DNA from: JBOHRN01 sp050732775
GTDB taxonomy: Bacteria > Gemmatimonadota > Gemmatimonadetes > Longimicrobiales > Longimicrobiaceae
DNA length: 64,000 nucleotides
Assembly: GCA_050732775.1 (NCBI GenBank)
Contig: JBOHRN010000025.1
Coordinates: 1 to 64,000, forward strand
Reading direction: 5' to 3'
How positions within the stretch are numbered: position 1 is the stretch's first letter; each line of letters begins with the position of its first letter. A program made the translations under genes and the position numbers. The notes below the pieces were generated by a model. That model saw nothing but the letters and a program-made list of their open reading frames with translations, was not told the origin of the DNA and made no database searches. This document shows, one piece after another, positions 7,332 through 15,674 of this stretch.

Positions 7332-8583
7332 CGATCAGCGCTCTAGCCGCGGGCGCGACTATCCGAGACTAGCCGCCCTGCTGCTCGCCTGGCTGCTGGC
7401 GGCGTGCGGCGACGCTACCCCCACGCCCTTCCAGTCGGTGCACCAGACCGACTCCCCGGCCGGAGCGGGCAGCGGCCAGCCGAGCGTCTTCGCCTCCAGC
7501 GACGGAAGGGTGTACCTGAGCTGGCTGGAACCGGCGGGGGAAGACGAGTTCGCGCTCCGCTACGCAACTTGGCTGGACGGCGGCTGGACGGCGGCGCGGA
7601 CCGTGTCCCGGGGGCGTGACTGGTTCGTGAACTCGGCCGACTTTCCCTCCCTGGTCGAACTTCCCGGTGGCCGGCTGGCCGCGCACTGGCTGGACTGGGG
7701 GGGACCTTCGCCGTACGCCTACGAGGTTCGCGTGGCGCAGTCTCCCGACGGCGGCCGGAGCTGGTCCCGCCCAGTGACACCGCACACCGACAGCACCGCC
7801 ACGGAGCACGGCTTCGTGTCGATGTTCCCGTGGGAAGGCGACCGTCTGGGGCTGGTCTGGCTCGACGGCCGCGAGATGGTCGAGGAGGGCGGGGAGATGA
7901 CGCTCCGCTTCACCTGGCTCGGCGGGAAGGGCGAGCTCGGCCCGCCCGTGCTGTTGGACGAGCGCGTATGCGAGTGCTGCCAGACCGACGCGGCGCTGAC
8001 CGCGGCCGGGCCGCTGGTGGTATACCGGGGCCGCTCGCCGGAGGAGGTGCGGGACATCCACTACCTGCGCTATACGGGCGGCCGTTGGAGCCGGCCCCGG
8101 CCGGTGCACGCGGACGGCTGGGTGATCGCGGGCTGCCCGGTAAACGGCCCGGCAGTGGCCGCCGAGGGGAAGAGCGTGGTGGTCGCTTGGTACACCGCGG
8201 CCCGCGACACGGCCCGGGTGATGGTCGCTTTTTCGGACGACGCGGGCGCTACCTTCTCGCCACCGCTGCGGGTCGACGACGGAGCTCCGCGGGGCCGCGT
8301 GGACGCCCTGCTCACGGGCGACGGCTCCGCGCTGGTGAGCTGGGTCGAGAACGCGGGCGACCACGGCGAGCTAAGGGTTCGCCGCCTCGTTTCCGGACGC
8401 GCTTCAGCGAACCGTACCGGCCGGCCGCTCGCCAGTTCGGCAACCGTCGCCACCGGCGCGAGCGGGTTTCCGCGCATGGCTCGCGTCGGGCGCGAGGTGT
8501 GGATCGCCTGGACCGAGGCGTCCTCCCCCACCAGGGTGCGGGTAGCGCGGGCCAGGCTTGGCCGCTTACCCGGCCAACCTTGA
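7315..8583 (+). CDS. Lipoprotein beta-propeller (sialidase-like fold) with CxCC motif
   Basis: This 422-residue predicted lipoprotein (lipobox LLAAC, Cys31) looks like a six-bladed BNR/sialidase-type propeller: Asp-box sequences SPDGGRSWS (about 143-151) and SDDAGATFS recur, with repeated VYLSW, LGLVWLDG and VWIAWTE blade strands. It need not be a sialidase, as the Arg triad is not evident. The odd feature is a Cys cluster inside one blade, ERVCECCQTD (Cys219, 221, 222), with a fourth Cys in WVIAGCPVNGPA (Cys274), which could form a metal site. ATG 7315 has GGAG 8 nt upstream. It overlaps the preceding gene and ends the copCD operon, so copper binding in the periplasm is a reasonable inference. 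Confidence 0.75.
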   Translation: MSDIHDDQRSSRGRDYPRLAALLLAWLLAACGDATPTPFQSVHQTDSPAGAGSGQPSVFASSDGRVYLSWLEPAGEDEFALRYATWLDGGWTAARTVSRGRDWFVNSADFPSLVELPGGRLAAHWLDWGGPSPYAYEVRVAQSPDGGRSWSRPVTPHTDSTATEHGFVSMFPWEGDRLGLVWLDGREMVEEGGEMTLRFTWLGGKGELGPPVLLDERVCECCQTDAALTAAGPLVVYRGRSPEEVRDIHYLRYTGGRWSRPRPVHADGWVIAGCPVNGPAVAAEGKSVVVAWYTAARDTARVMVAFSDDAGATFSPPLRVDDGAPRGRVDALLTGDGSALVSWVENAGDHGELRVRRLVSGRASANRTGRPLASSATVATGASGFPRMARVGREVWIAWTEASSPTRVRVARARLGRLPGQP

Positions 8584-8640
8584 CGTTCCTCTATACTCCG
8601 CCCAATATCCCTCCCCTAGCTAGTGGAACGGAGAGACGCC

Positions 8641-9027
8641 ATGTCCAATATCCCCGACGACCTTCACTACACCCGCGAGCACGAGTACCTGAAGCGTACC
8701 GACGAAGACGGTGTCTTCGCCGTGGGTGTCACCGATTACGCCCAGGGAGAGCTGGGAGACGTGGTCTTCGTGGAGCTCCCCCCAGTGGGCGCCACTTTCC
8801 AGCGGGGCGACGTCTTCGGCACCATCGAGGCGGTCAAGGCGGTCTCGGATCTGTACGCGCCCGTCGGCGGAGAGGTGGTAGAGGTGAACGACTTCCTCGA
8901 CGACGACCCGGCGAGGGTTAACTCGGATCCGTACCAGGAGGGCTGGATGATCAAAGTGCGCCTAGCAGACGCCTCGGAACTAGAGCAACTCCTCGACGCG
9001 GCGGAGTACGCCTTGCACGTGGGGTAA
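8641..9027 (+). CDS. gcvH: Glycine cleavage system H protein
   Basis: This 128-residue lipoyl-carrier protein shuttles the aminomethyl group between the P, T and L proteins of the glycine cleavage system. The lipoylation hairpin is intact: GTIEAVKAVSDLYAPVGGEV, with the modified Lys at position 66. The family start THxWL-like segment appears as HYTREHEYLKR. ATG 8641 is preceded by GGAGAG; a GTG-frame extension six codons upstream lacks support. gcvP and gcvT are not in this window. The gene is followed 2 nt later by a UPF0173 hydrolase and then a LipM-like octanoyltransferase, which would use GcvH as its acceptor, so this cluster is probably a lipoyl-assembly unit. Confidence 0.95.
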   Translation: MSNIPDDLHYTREHEYLKRTDEDGVFAVGVTDYAQGELGDVVFVELPPVGATFQRGDVFGTIEAVKAVSDLYAPVGGEVVEVNDFLDDDPARVNSDPYQEGWMIKVRLADASELEQLLDAAEYALHVG

Positions 9028-9029
9028 CC

Positions 9030-9722
9030 ATGGCCGAGCTAACTTTTCACGGACACGCCTGCTTTCAACTCGAAGCGGGCGACGGCAAGCGCCTCCTCTT
9101 TGACCCCTTTCTGGACCACAACCCGGCCGCCAAGATCGGCTCCGGCGAGATCGATCAGCTGGACTACATCCTGGTCTCCCACGGCCACTTTGATCACTTC
9201 GGGGAGGAGTGCCTGAAGATCGCCAAGAAGACCGGTGCCGAGGTAATCTCGACCCTCGAACTGGTGGCTTTTTGCGAGCAGCGGGGGGTGAAGAACGGCC
9301 ACGGCATGAACCTCGGCGGCGGGCATCACTTCCCCTTCGGGCGGGTAAAGCTGACCCAGGCCGTCCATACCGGAAGCGTGGCGGGGGACGACGAGGGCGC
9401 GTTCACCACCGACTGCTGCGGCTTTTTGCTCACGCTGAATAGCGGTCAGCGCCTCTACTTCGCGGGCGACACCGCCCTGACCATGGACATGGGGCTGCTA
9501 CGCGGGCAGGTGGACGTGGCGCTGCTGCCGATCGGCGACTACTTCACCATGGGGCCGGAAGACGCCGCGCGGGCGGTAGAGATGATCGAGCCCAAGACGG
9601 TGATACCGATGCATTACAACACCTGGCCGCCGATCGAGCAAGACCCCGAGGAGTTTCGCCGGTTGGTGGCGGGCCGGGCCGAGGTCAGGGTGCTGGAGCC
9701 GGGGGAGAGCTGGCAGTTCTGA
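9030..9722 (+). CDS. UPF0173-type metal-dependent hydrolase (metallo-beta-lactamase fold)
   Basis: This 230-residue cytoplasmic protein has the compact metallo-beta-lactamase fold of the UPF0173 family. Metal ligands are visible: HGHACF near the N-terminus, the SHGHFDHFGE metal loop (about residues 50-59), AVHTGS, FAGDTAL and IPMHYNTWPP at the end. The length matches the family (225-235). Its substrate is unknown. It starts 2 nt after gcvH and its stop overlaps the likely CTG start of lipM, so the three genes form one operon. The placement between a lipoyl acceptor and an octanoyltransferase is noteworthy but does not by itself prove a lipoyl-related function. Confidence 0.9.
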   Translation: MAELTFHGHACFQLEAGDGKRLLFDPFLDHNPAAKIGSGEIDQLDYILVSHGHFDHFGEECLKIAKKTGAEVISTLELVAFCEQRGVKNGHGMNLGGGHHFPFGRVKLTQAVHTGSVAGDDEGAFTTDCCGFLLTLNSGQRLYFAGDTALTMDMGLLRGQVDVALLPIGDYFTMGPEDAARAVEMIEPKTVIPMHYNTWPPIEQDPEEFRRLVAGRAEVRVLEPGESWQF

Positions 9723-10531
9723 GTAGCTGGCGCCTCCTCGACACTCCGCCCGCCCGTGGGGCTTGGAACATGGCGGTAGACGCGGCTCTGGCCGGGTCGG
9801 TGGACGGGGGCGGCGCCCCCGTGCTCCGCTTCTACCGCTGGTCTCCCGCCTGTTTATCGTTCGGTCGCCACCAGAGCGCGGACGGCCGTTACGACCAGGA
9901 TAAGGTACGGCGCGCGGGCGTGGACGTAGTCCGGCGGCCCAGCGGCGGCCGCGCGGTACTCCACCAGCGGGAGTTGACCTACTCCGTTTGCCTGCCCGCC
10001 AGCCGGGGCAGGCCCCGCCAGCTGTACCAGAGCGTGAACCGGGCGCTGGTACGCGGGCTCAGATCGCTGGGAGTGCCCGTGTCGCTAGCTCCTTCCCTGA
10101 ACGGATCACTTCCCAAGCCGTCACTAACCCCCTGCTTCGGCGACGCCGTGCCCGGAGAGGTGATAGCTGCCGGACGCAAGCTAGTGGGGAGCGCCCAAGC
10201 CCGCTACCAGAGCTCCATCCTCCAGCACGGCTCCTTGCTCCTGGACGGTGACCAGTCCGAGGTTCACGGCTTGCTCTGCTCTCCGCCGGAGACGCTCGCA
10301 ACAGCTCCAGCCCGGCTCTCCGCTTGGCTCGACCCGTTACCCAGCTGGAAACACCTCGCCGTCGCGCTCGCAGCCGGATTCGCTGGAGAGTTCGGGGTGG
10401 AGCTGGTCGCCTCTGCCCTCTCCGCCGAGGAAAGCGCGCGCGCCAGAGAGCTGGTGGAGAGCCGTTTTGGAAATCCGGCATGGACCTGGCAGGGAAGGGT
10501 GCCAGAGTCAACTCTCCAACCAGTGGGGTGA
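9719..10531 (+). CDS. lipM: LipM-like octanoyltransferase, probable CTG start
   Basis: This enzyme of the biotin/lipoate-ligase fold is expected to move octanoate from acyl carrier protein to GcvH. Motifs are VVRRPSGGRAVLHQRELTYS, GRKLVGSAQARYQ and ILQHGSLLLDGD. A Cys in TPCFGDAVPGE corresponds to the catalytic Cys150 of B. subtilis LipM, favouring octanoyltransferase over lipoate ligase. The first ATG in frame is 9770, but the codons before it read SSWRLLDTPPARGAWN, which aligns with the conserved family N-terminus (W-R-x-I-D ... F-N-M-A). No ATG, GTG or TTG lies in frame upstream; CTG 9719 overlaps the previous stop as CTGA, with GGGGGAG about 11 nt before. I therefore extend to CTG, giving 270 residues. 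Confidence 0.85.
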   Translation: MSSWRLLDTPPARGAWNMAVDAALAGSVDGGGAPVLRFYRWSPACLSFGRHQSADGRYDQDKVRRAGVDVVRRPSGGRAVLHQRELTYSVCLPASRGRPRQLYQSVNRALVRGLRSLGVPVSLAPSLNGSLPKPSLTPCFGDAVPGEVIAAGRKLVGSAQARYQSSILQHGSLLLDGDQSEVHGLLCSPPETLATAPARLSAWLDPLPSWKHLAVALAAGFAGEFGVELVASALSAEESARARELVESRFGNPAWTWQGRVPESTLQPVG

Positions 10532-10533
10532 AT

Positions 10534-12165
10534 ATGTCTAGCTGTAAAAAGATCGCCTCGGCGGTCCTCTGGGCGGCTCTGGTGGTGGCGTGCGACCGGG
10601 GTCCGGAGGCGGGCGGCGGGCCGGTGGGCGAGCCCGAGCCCGGCGGCACTGCCGTCTTCGGGGTGCTGGCCGACTTCAGCGGCTTCAACCCGGTGACCAA
10701 CACCAGCTCCGCCACCTTTGACGTGATGCGCTACATGCTCTTCACCCCCATCGTCCAGTACGACGAAGAGTTGAACGTGCAGCCGTATCTAGCCGAGTCG
10801 TGGGAGCTCGAGGACGACCACGTGACCTTCCGGCTGCGCGACGACGTGCGTTGGCACGACGGCGAACCGGTCACCGTCGAGGACGTCAAGTTCACCTTCG
10901 ACCTGGCCAAGAACGAAGACGCCGCCTCCTTGATCGGTACGGTGTTCTTGGGGTTGGTGGAGTCGGCCACGGTGGTCGACCCGCGCACCGTCCGCTTCGA
11001 CTTCGTGGCCCCCCACGCGCAGGCCTTGGAGAACTTCTGGTGGTCGCCGCTGCCCGAGCACCTCTTGGGCGAGGTCTCCCCGGCCGAGTTGGCGCGCGCC
11101 CCTTTCAACCGGGATCCGGTGGGGAGCGGGCCGTTCCGGTTTGTTTCCTGGCAATCGGGAAGCGAGCTGGTGCTGGAGCGGAACAGCGACTTTCCCGAGG
11201 GGCTGGGCGGCCCGCCCATGGTCGAGCGGGTGGTGTTCCGGGTGATCCCCGAGGCCACCACCATGCTGACCGAACTCTTCAACGGTAGCGTAGACCTGAT
11301 CGGCTATACCCTGCTCCCCCAACAGGCCCAACAGATCGAGCAGCAGGGCGGCGTCGATCTCCGGCACTTCCCCTCCAAGGAGTTCGCCTACGTCGGCTGG
11401 AACAACCAGCGCGAACTCTTCTCGGACGCAGGGGTGCGCCGGGCGCTGACCATGTCCATCAACCGGCCGCAGATCATCGAGGCGCTGCTGCTGGGGTACG
11501 GCGCGCCCGCGGTGGGCATGATTCCGCCCTGGAGCCCGTTTTACACCGAGCTCGAGCCGCTCCCGTACGACCCCGAGCGGGCTAGGCGGCTCTTCGCCGA
11601 GGCCGGCTGGCAAGACCGCGACGGCGACGGGGTGATGGAAAGTGAGGCCGGGAGCGAGTTTCGTTTCACGCTCCTGACCAACTCGGAGAACCGGCTCCGC
11701 CAGGACATCGCCACCGTGGTGCAGAGCCAGCTCCGGGAAGTGGGAGTGGCGGCCGAGATCCGTACCTCGGAGTTCCAGACCATGCTGGACCAGCACCGTA
11801 ACCGGGAGTACGACGCGATCATCTCGGGGTGGATCCTGGACAACTTCAAGATCGACCCCTCTCCCCTCTTCTCCTGCCGGGAGGCCCGCACGGAGAGGTC
11901 GGCCAACCGGGCCGGTTACTGTAACCCGGACGCCGACGCCCTGCTGGAGCGGGGGTTGAGGACGGTAGCTGGCCCCCAGGGCGCCCTCCGGCAGACCTGG
12001 GCCGAGCACACCCGCGTTCTGCAGCAAGACCAGCCCATCACCTTCCTATTCTGGCAGGAGGACCTGGCCGGGATCGGCCCGCGTATCCAGGGGGTAGAGA
12101 TGGACGTGCGCAGCAAGCTGGTGAATGTGGGCGAATGGTGGATACCGGCTGACCGCCAGCGCTAG
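10534..12165 (+). CDS. Peptide ABC transporter substrate-binding lipoprotein 1 (SBP_bac_5)
   Basis: This 543-residue family 5 extracytoplasmic solute-binding protein captures a peptide or similar ligand for the downstream permease. ATG 10534 follows GGGGTGA and gives a lipoprotein signal with lipobox VVAC (Cys20), so the mature protein is lipid-anchored. Family sequence begins at GGTAVFGVLADFSGFNP and continues with TFRLRDDVRWHDGEPVTVED (about residues 105-125), the classical 'W-x-DG-x-P-x-TAxD' signature, then RRALTMSINRPQIIEALL and WQDRDGDGVMESEAG. It begins 2 nt after lipM but belongs functionally to the opp-like locus. It is the first of three non-identical paralogues. Confidence 0.92.
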   Translation: MSSCKKIASAVLWAALVVACDRGPEAGGGPVGEPEPGGTAVFGVLADFSGFNPVTNTSSATFDVMRYMLFTPIVQYDEELNVQPYLAESWELEDDHVTFRLRDDVRWHDGEPVTVEDVKFTFDLAKNEDAASLIGTVFLGLVESATVVDPRTVRFDFVAPHAQALENFWWSPLPEHLLGEVSPAELARAPFNRDPVGSGPFRFVSWQSGSELVLERNSDFPEGLGGPPMVERVVFRVIPEATTMLTELFNGSVDLIGYTLLPQQAQQIEQQGGVDLRHFPSKEFAYVGWNNQRELFSDAGVRRALTMSINRPQIIEALLLGYGAPAVGMIPPWSPFYTELEPLPYDPERARRLFAEAGWQDRDGDGVMESEAGSEFRFTLLTNSENRLRQDIATVVQSQLREVGVAAEIRTSEFQTMLDQHRNREYDAIISGWILDNFKIDPSPLFSCREARTERSANRAGYCNPDADALLERGLRTVAGPQGALRQTWAEHTRVLQQDQPITFLFWQEDLAGIGPRIQGVEMDVRSKLVNVGEWWIPADRQR

Positions 12166-12275
12166 TCAACACGTCCATCCGCACGCCCGCGGATAGCGCG
12201 CGCCTTGACCCACGGCGCCACTAGTGGGCAGCTTTGGAGCTCGCGCTCGGAACCAACGTCCACCCGGAACTACTA

Positions 12276-13931
12276 ATGAGCAGAACAGCCAGCCGCTTCG
12301 GCGTAGCTTTTTCACTTCTCGCTATCGCCGGCTGCGACCGGGCGGGGAGTAGTGGGGAAGGGGGAGGCCGCTTCGACGACGTGCCCGAGCAGGAGCGCTA
12401 CGGCGGCACCGCGGTGGTGGGGGCTATCGGCGACATCCCCGACATCAACCCGCTGACCTCTACCGACCACACCGCCAACCAGGTCGAGCAGTACGTCCTC
12501 TTTACCCCGCTCATCACCTACGACGAGAACTTTGAGCCGGTACCACGTTTCGCCCGCTCGTGGGAGCTGAACGACGACACCACCGCGATCACCTTCCACC
12601 TGCTGGATGGGCTGTACTGGCACGACGGCGTCAAGACCACCGCCTACGACGTCAAGTTTACCTACGACCGAGCCAGAGATCCCGACACCGGCTTCGCCAA
12701 TACCGCCTTCTGGACCAACTACGGCGAGGCCACGGTGATAGACTCGTTCACCATCCGCATTGAGATGGAGCCGCACGCCGGATTCATGGATCCCTGGCGG
12801 TCGCTGACCTTCGTGCCCGAGCACGTGCTGGGAGAGGTGCCCGCGGCCGAGCTGCGCACCCACCCTTTCAGCACCACCGAACCGCTGGGCAACGGGCCGT
12901 TCGAGTTCGTCTCGCGCAGGGTGGGGCAGGAGTGGGTATTCGAGGCGAACGAAAACTTTCCCGAGGAGCTGGGAGGACGCCCGTACCTGGACCGCATCGT
13001 GTACCGCTCGATCCCCGAGCCCACCACGCTGCTTACCGAGCTGCTCACCGGGAGGATCGACTACTACATAGCGCCCTCGCCCGAGCAGGCGGCGCGCATA
13101 GAAGAGGCCAGCGGCGTGCGGCTCCTCTCTTTTCCCGACCGGGCTTACGTGCTGATCGGGTGGAACCAGCGACTGCCCATGTTCGAGGACGCCCGGGTGC
13201 GGCGGGCGCTGACCATGGCCATCGACCGGGAGGAGATAATCGAGGGGGTGCTGTACGGCTACGGGGATGTGGGCAACTCCACCGTTCCCCCCATCTTCTG
13301 GCAGTACCAGGATAGCGGGGACGAACTGGCCCACGACCCCGCCCGGGCCAGCGAGCTGCTCGCCGAGGCCGGCTGGAGGGACCGGGATGGCGACGGGATC
13401 CTCGAGAACGAAGACGGCGACGAGTTCCGTTTCGAGATCATGACCAACGAGGGTAACCAGCAGCGGGCCGACATCGTCGAGGTGGTGCAGGCCGACCTGA
13501 GCCAGATCGGCATAGACGCGGAGCCGCGCATCTCCGAATGGGGGGCGATGCTGGACCGCATCAACGACCCCGAACGGCGCGACTTCGAGGCGTTGTTGAT
13601 CGGTTGGGTGACCGAGTTCCGCCTCGACGATACCGACCTTTTCCACTGCGACAAGCTCGACGATCCGTATCAGTGGGTGAGCCACTGCGACCCCGAGCTC
13701 GACCGGCTCCTGGACACGCTGCCCACCATCGTGAGCCGCGAGCAGGCCCGTCCTCTTTGGCACCGGTACCAGCGCATGGTGGCCGAGCAGCAGCCGTACA
13801 CCATAGTCTACTTCCAACAGCGCTTGGAGGGGGTAAACAACCGCCTGCGCGGCGTGGACCCCGACGCCCGCGGCGACTGGCTAAACGCCCAGGATTGGTG
13901 GTTAGTCCCGGAAGGTAGGAGGGGCGAGTGA
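12276..13931 (+). CDS. Peptide ABC transporter substrate-binding lipoprotein 2 (SBP_bac_5)
   Basis: This 551-residue paralogue of the preceding binding protein has lipobox AIAGC after ATG 12276. The shared core starts at GGTAVVGAIGDIPDINPLTS, with FHLLDGLYWHDGVKTTAYDV as the family signature, RRALTMAIDREEIIEGVLYG and AGWRDRDGDGILENEDGDE. Sequence is clearly diverged from the first copy across the ligand-contact region, so a different ligand range is likely. A 110-nt gap separates it from the first copy. The gap contains a TTGACC at 12205-12210 but no convincing -10. Its stop overlaps the GTG of the third copy (GTGA). Confidence 0.92.
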   Translation: MSRTASRFGVAFSLLAIAGCDRAGSSGEGGGRFDDVPEQERYGGTAVVGAIGDIPDINPLTSTDHTANQVEQYVLFTPLITYDENFEPVPRFARSWELNDDTTAITFHLLDGLYWHDGVKTTAYDVKFTYDRARDPDTGFANTAFWTNYGEATVIDSFTIRIEMEPHAGFMDPWRSLTFVPEHVLGEVPAAELRTHPFSTTEPLGNGPFEFVSRRVGQEWVFEANENFPEELGGRPYLDRIVYRSIPEPTTLLTELLTGRIDYYIAPSPEQAARIEEASGVRLLSFPDRAYVLIGWNQRLPMFEDARVRRALTMAIDREEIIEGVLYGYGDVGNSTVPPIFWQYQDSGDELAHDPARASELLAEAGWRDRDGDGILENEDGDEFRFEIMTNEGNQQRADIVEVVQADLSQIGIDAEPRISEWGAMLDRINDPERRDFEALLIGWVTEFRLDDTDLFHCDKLDDPYQWVSHCDPELDRLLDTLPTIVSREQARPLWHRYQRMVAEQQPYTIVYFQQRLEGVNNRLRGVDPDARGDWLNAQDWWLVPEGRRGE

Positions 13932-15640
13932 ACGCGCCGTCCCGGGGTACCCTCCTGGTCCTCGCGGGAGCGGTACTGGTGGCGTGCGGGGACCGGGGTG
14001 ACGGCCGGGGCCGGGTCACCGGCGGCGAGACGCCCGAGCGCGGCGGCACGGCGGTGATCGCCGAGCTGGCCGACATGAGCAAGCCGATGCCGATCGTGTT
14101 GGAGACCTCGCTCGACGCCGACCTTCAGGACATCATGTACATGGCGCTGCTACGCGGGGCGTGGCGGGACGGCCGCCTGGTCTACCTCACCGCCGGGGAG
14201 AACCCCATGGCGCTGGCCCGCTCGTACGAGTACCTGCCGCCCGACTCCACCGCCCTGCGCTACCACCTGCGCACCGACGTGCGCTGGTCTGACGGGGAGC
14301 CGGTCACGCCCGACGACGTGGTCTGGACCTACCAGACGCTCGCCGACCCCGCCACCGCCGCCCCCCGGCAAGACTACACCGAACACATCGATTCGGTGGT
14401 GGCCGGGGAGGGCTCTACGGTCACCTTTTACTTTGACCGGCGCTACCCGGAGATGCTCTTCCACTCCGGCCACGGCATCGCCCCCGAACACGTCTTCGCG
14501 GACGCCGACCCCTCCCGGCTCCGGAGCCACCAGACGCTCACCGATCCCGGCGACGGCAAGCTGGTAGTCAACGGCAGCTTTCAGGTGGCCCGCTGGGACA
14601 AAGGGCAGAGGATAGTGCTGGAGCCGAACCTGTACTTCCGGCCGCGCCCCTACCTGGAGCGGATAGTGATCCGGGTGATCCCCGAAGAGACCACCCGCTT
14701 GGTCGAGCTGCAGACCGGCAACCTTGACTTCATGCGGCCGGTCCCCTTCGACAAGATCGACGCCCTCCGGGCGGCCAACCCGGAGCTGAGCTTCGAGACG
14801 GAGGAGAGGCGCTTCTACGACTACATCGGCTACAACCCTAACGCCTTGGACGCCTTCGCCGACCCGGAGATGCGCCGGGCTTTCGGGCTGGCCATCGACA
14901 AGCCAGGGATCATCGATGCTCTCCAGATGGAGGAGTTCGCGGAGCCGGCGGGCGGCCCCTACTCCCCCATCTTCCGCGAACTGTACGACCCGGACGCCCA
15001 CGCCCCGCTGGCTTACGACACCGCCGCTGCCAACCGCGTGCTCGACGCCAAGGGATGGCGCGACACGGACGGTGACGGTGTGCGCGAGAAGGACGGCCGC
15101 GAACTGAGCTTCACGTTGGTGACCAACGCGGGCAACCAGCGGCGCATCGACGTCGGCCAGATCTTGCAGCAGCAGCTCCGCCGCGTGGGGGTCGAAGTCG
15201 AGCTGCGCACGCTGGAGACCAACACTTTCTACGACCGGCTCACGAACAAAGAGTTCGAGGCAGCGCTGGCGGGGTGGGGGGTGGGGCTCTCCCCGGACCT
15301 CACCAACCTGTGGGGGCCGGAGGTGGCGTTCAACTTCATCTCTTACGAAAACCCCGAGGTTACACGGCTCTTTCAACAAGCCGTGGCCCAGCCCACCGAA
15401 GAGCGTGCCAACCGCTACTGGCGGGCCGCCGCCGCCCGTATGGTGGAGGATCAACCGTACACTTGGCTCTACTACTTCGACCAGGTCGACGCGGTCAGCG
15501 AGCGGCTGCGGGGGATGAAGGTCGACACCTACGGCGCCTTCCAGAACGCCTGGGAGTGGTGGATCCCGCGCGGGCTCCAGAGGAGAGCCGGAGAAGCGGA
15601 GGCGAGTCCCGATACCGCCGCCGAAGGTCAAACCGGGTGA
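13928..15640 (+). CDS. Peptide ABC transporter substrate-binding lipoprotein 3 (SBP_bac_5)
   Basis: This 570-residue family 5 solute-binding protein starts at GTG 13928, overlapping the previous stop by four bases. It has lipobox LVAC and the same GGTAVIAELADMSKPMPI opening, then YHLRTDVRWSDGEPVTPDD and KGWRDTDGDGVREKDGREL. It is the most divergent of the three and has a short Glu/Thr-rich tail (AEASPDTAAEGQTG). The permease gene begins 34 nt after its stop, so transcription is probably continuous. Three binding proteins feeding one permease suggests broad or switchable substrate uptake. Confidence 0.92.
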   Translation: MNAPSRGTLLVLAGAVLVACGDRGDGRGRVTGGETPERGGTAVIAELADMSKPMPIVLETSLDADLQDIMYMALLRGAWRDGRLVYLTAGENPMALARSYEYLPPDSTALRYHLRTDVRWSDGEPVTPDDVVWTYQTLADPATAAPRQDYTEHIDSVVAGEGSTVTFYFDRRYPEMLFHSGHGIAPEHVFADADPSRLRSHQTLTDPGDGKLVVNGSFQVARWDKGQRIVLEPNLYFRPRPYLERIVIRVIPEETTRLVELQTGNLDFMRPVPFDKIDALRAANPELSFETEERRFYDYIGYNPNALDAFADPEMRRAFGLAIDKPGIIDALQMEEFAEPAGGPYSPIFRELYDPDAHAPLAYDTAAANRVLDAKGWRDTDGDGVREKDGRELSFTLVTNAGNQRRIDVGQILQQQLRRVGVEVELRTLETNTFYDRLTNKEFEAALAGWGVGLSPDLTNLWGPEVAFNFISYENPEVTRLFQQAVAQPTEERANRYWRAAAARMVEDQPYTWLYYFDQVDAVSERLRGMKVDTYGAFQNAWEWWIPRGLQRRAGEAEASPDTAAEGQTG

Positions 15641-15674
15641 TGGAGGGCTCTCCTCCCGGACTGGCAGGGGTGCC

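Noticed and set aside
7315..8583. Calling the propeller a sialidase
   Set aside because: Asp boxes are present, but no Arg triad or sialidase catalytic Tyr/Glu pair can be identified, and the copper context points elsewhere.
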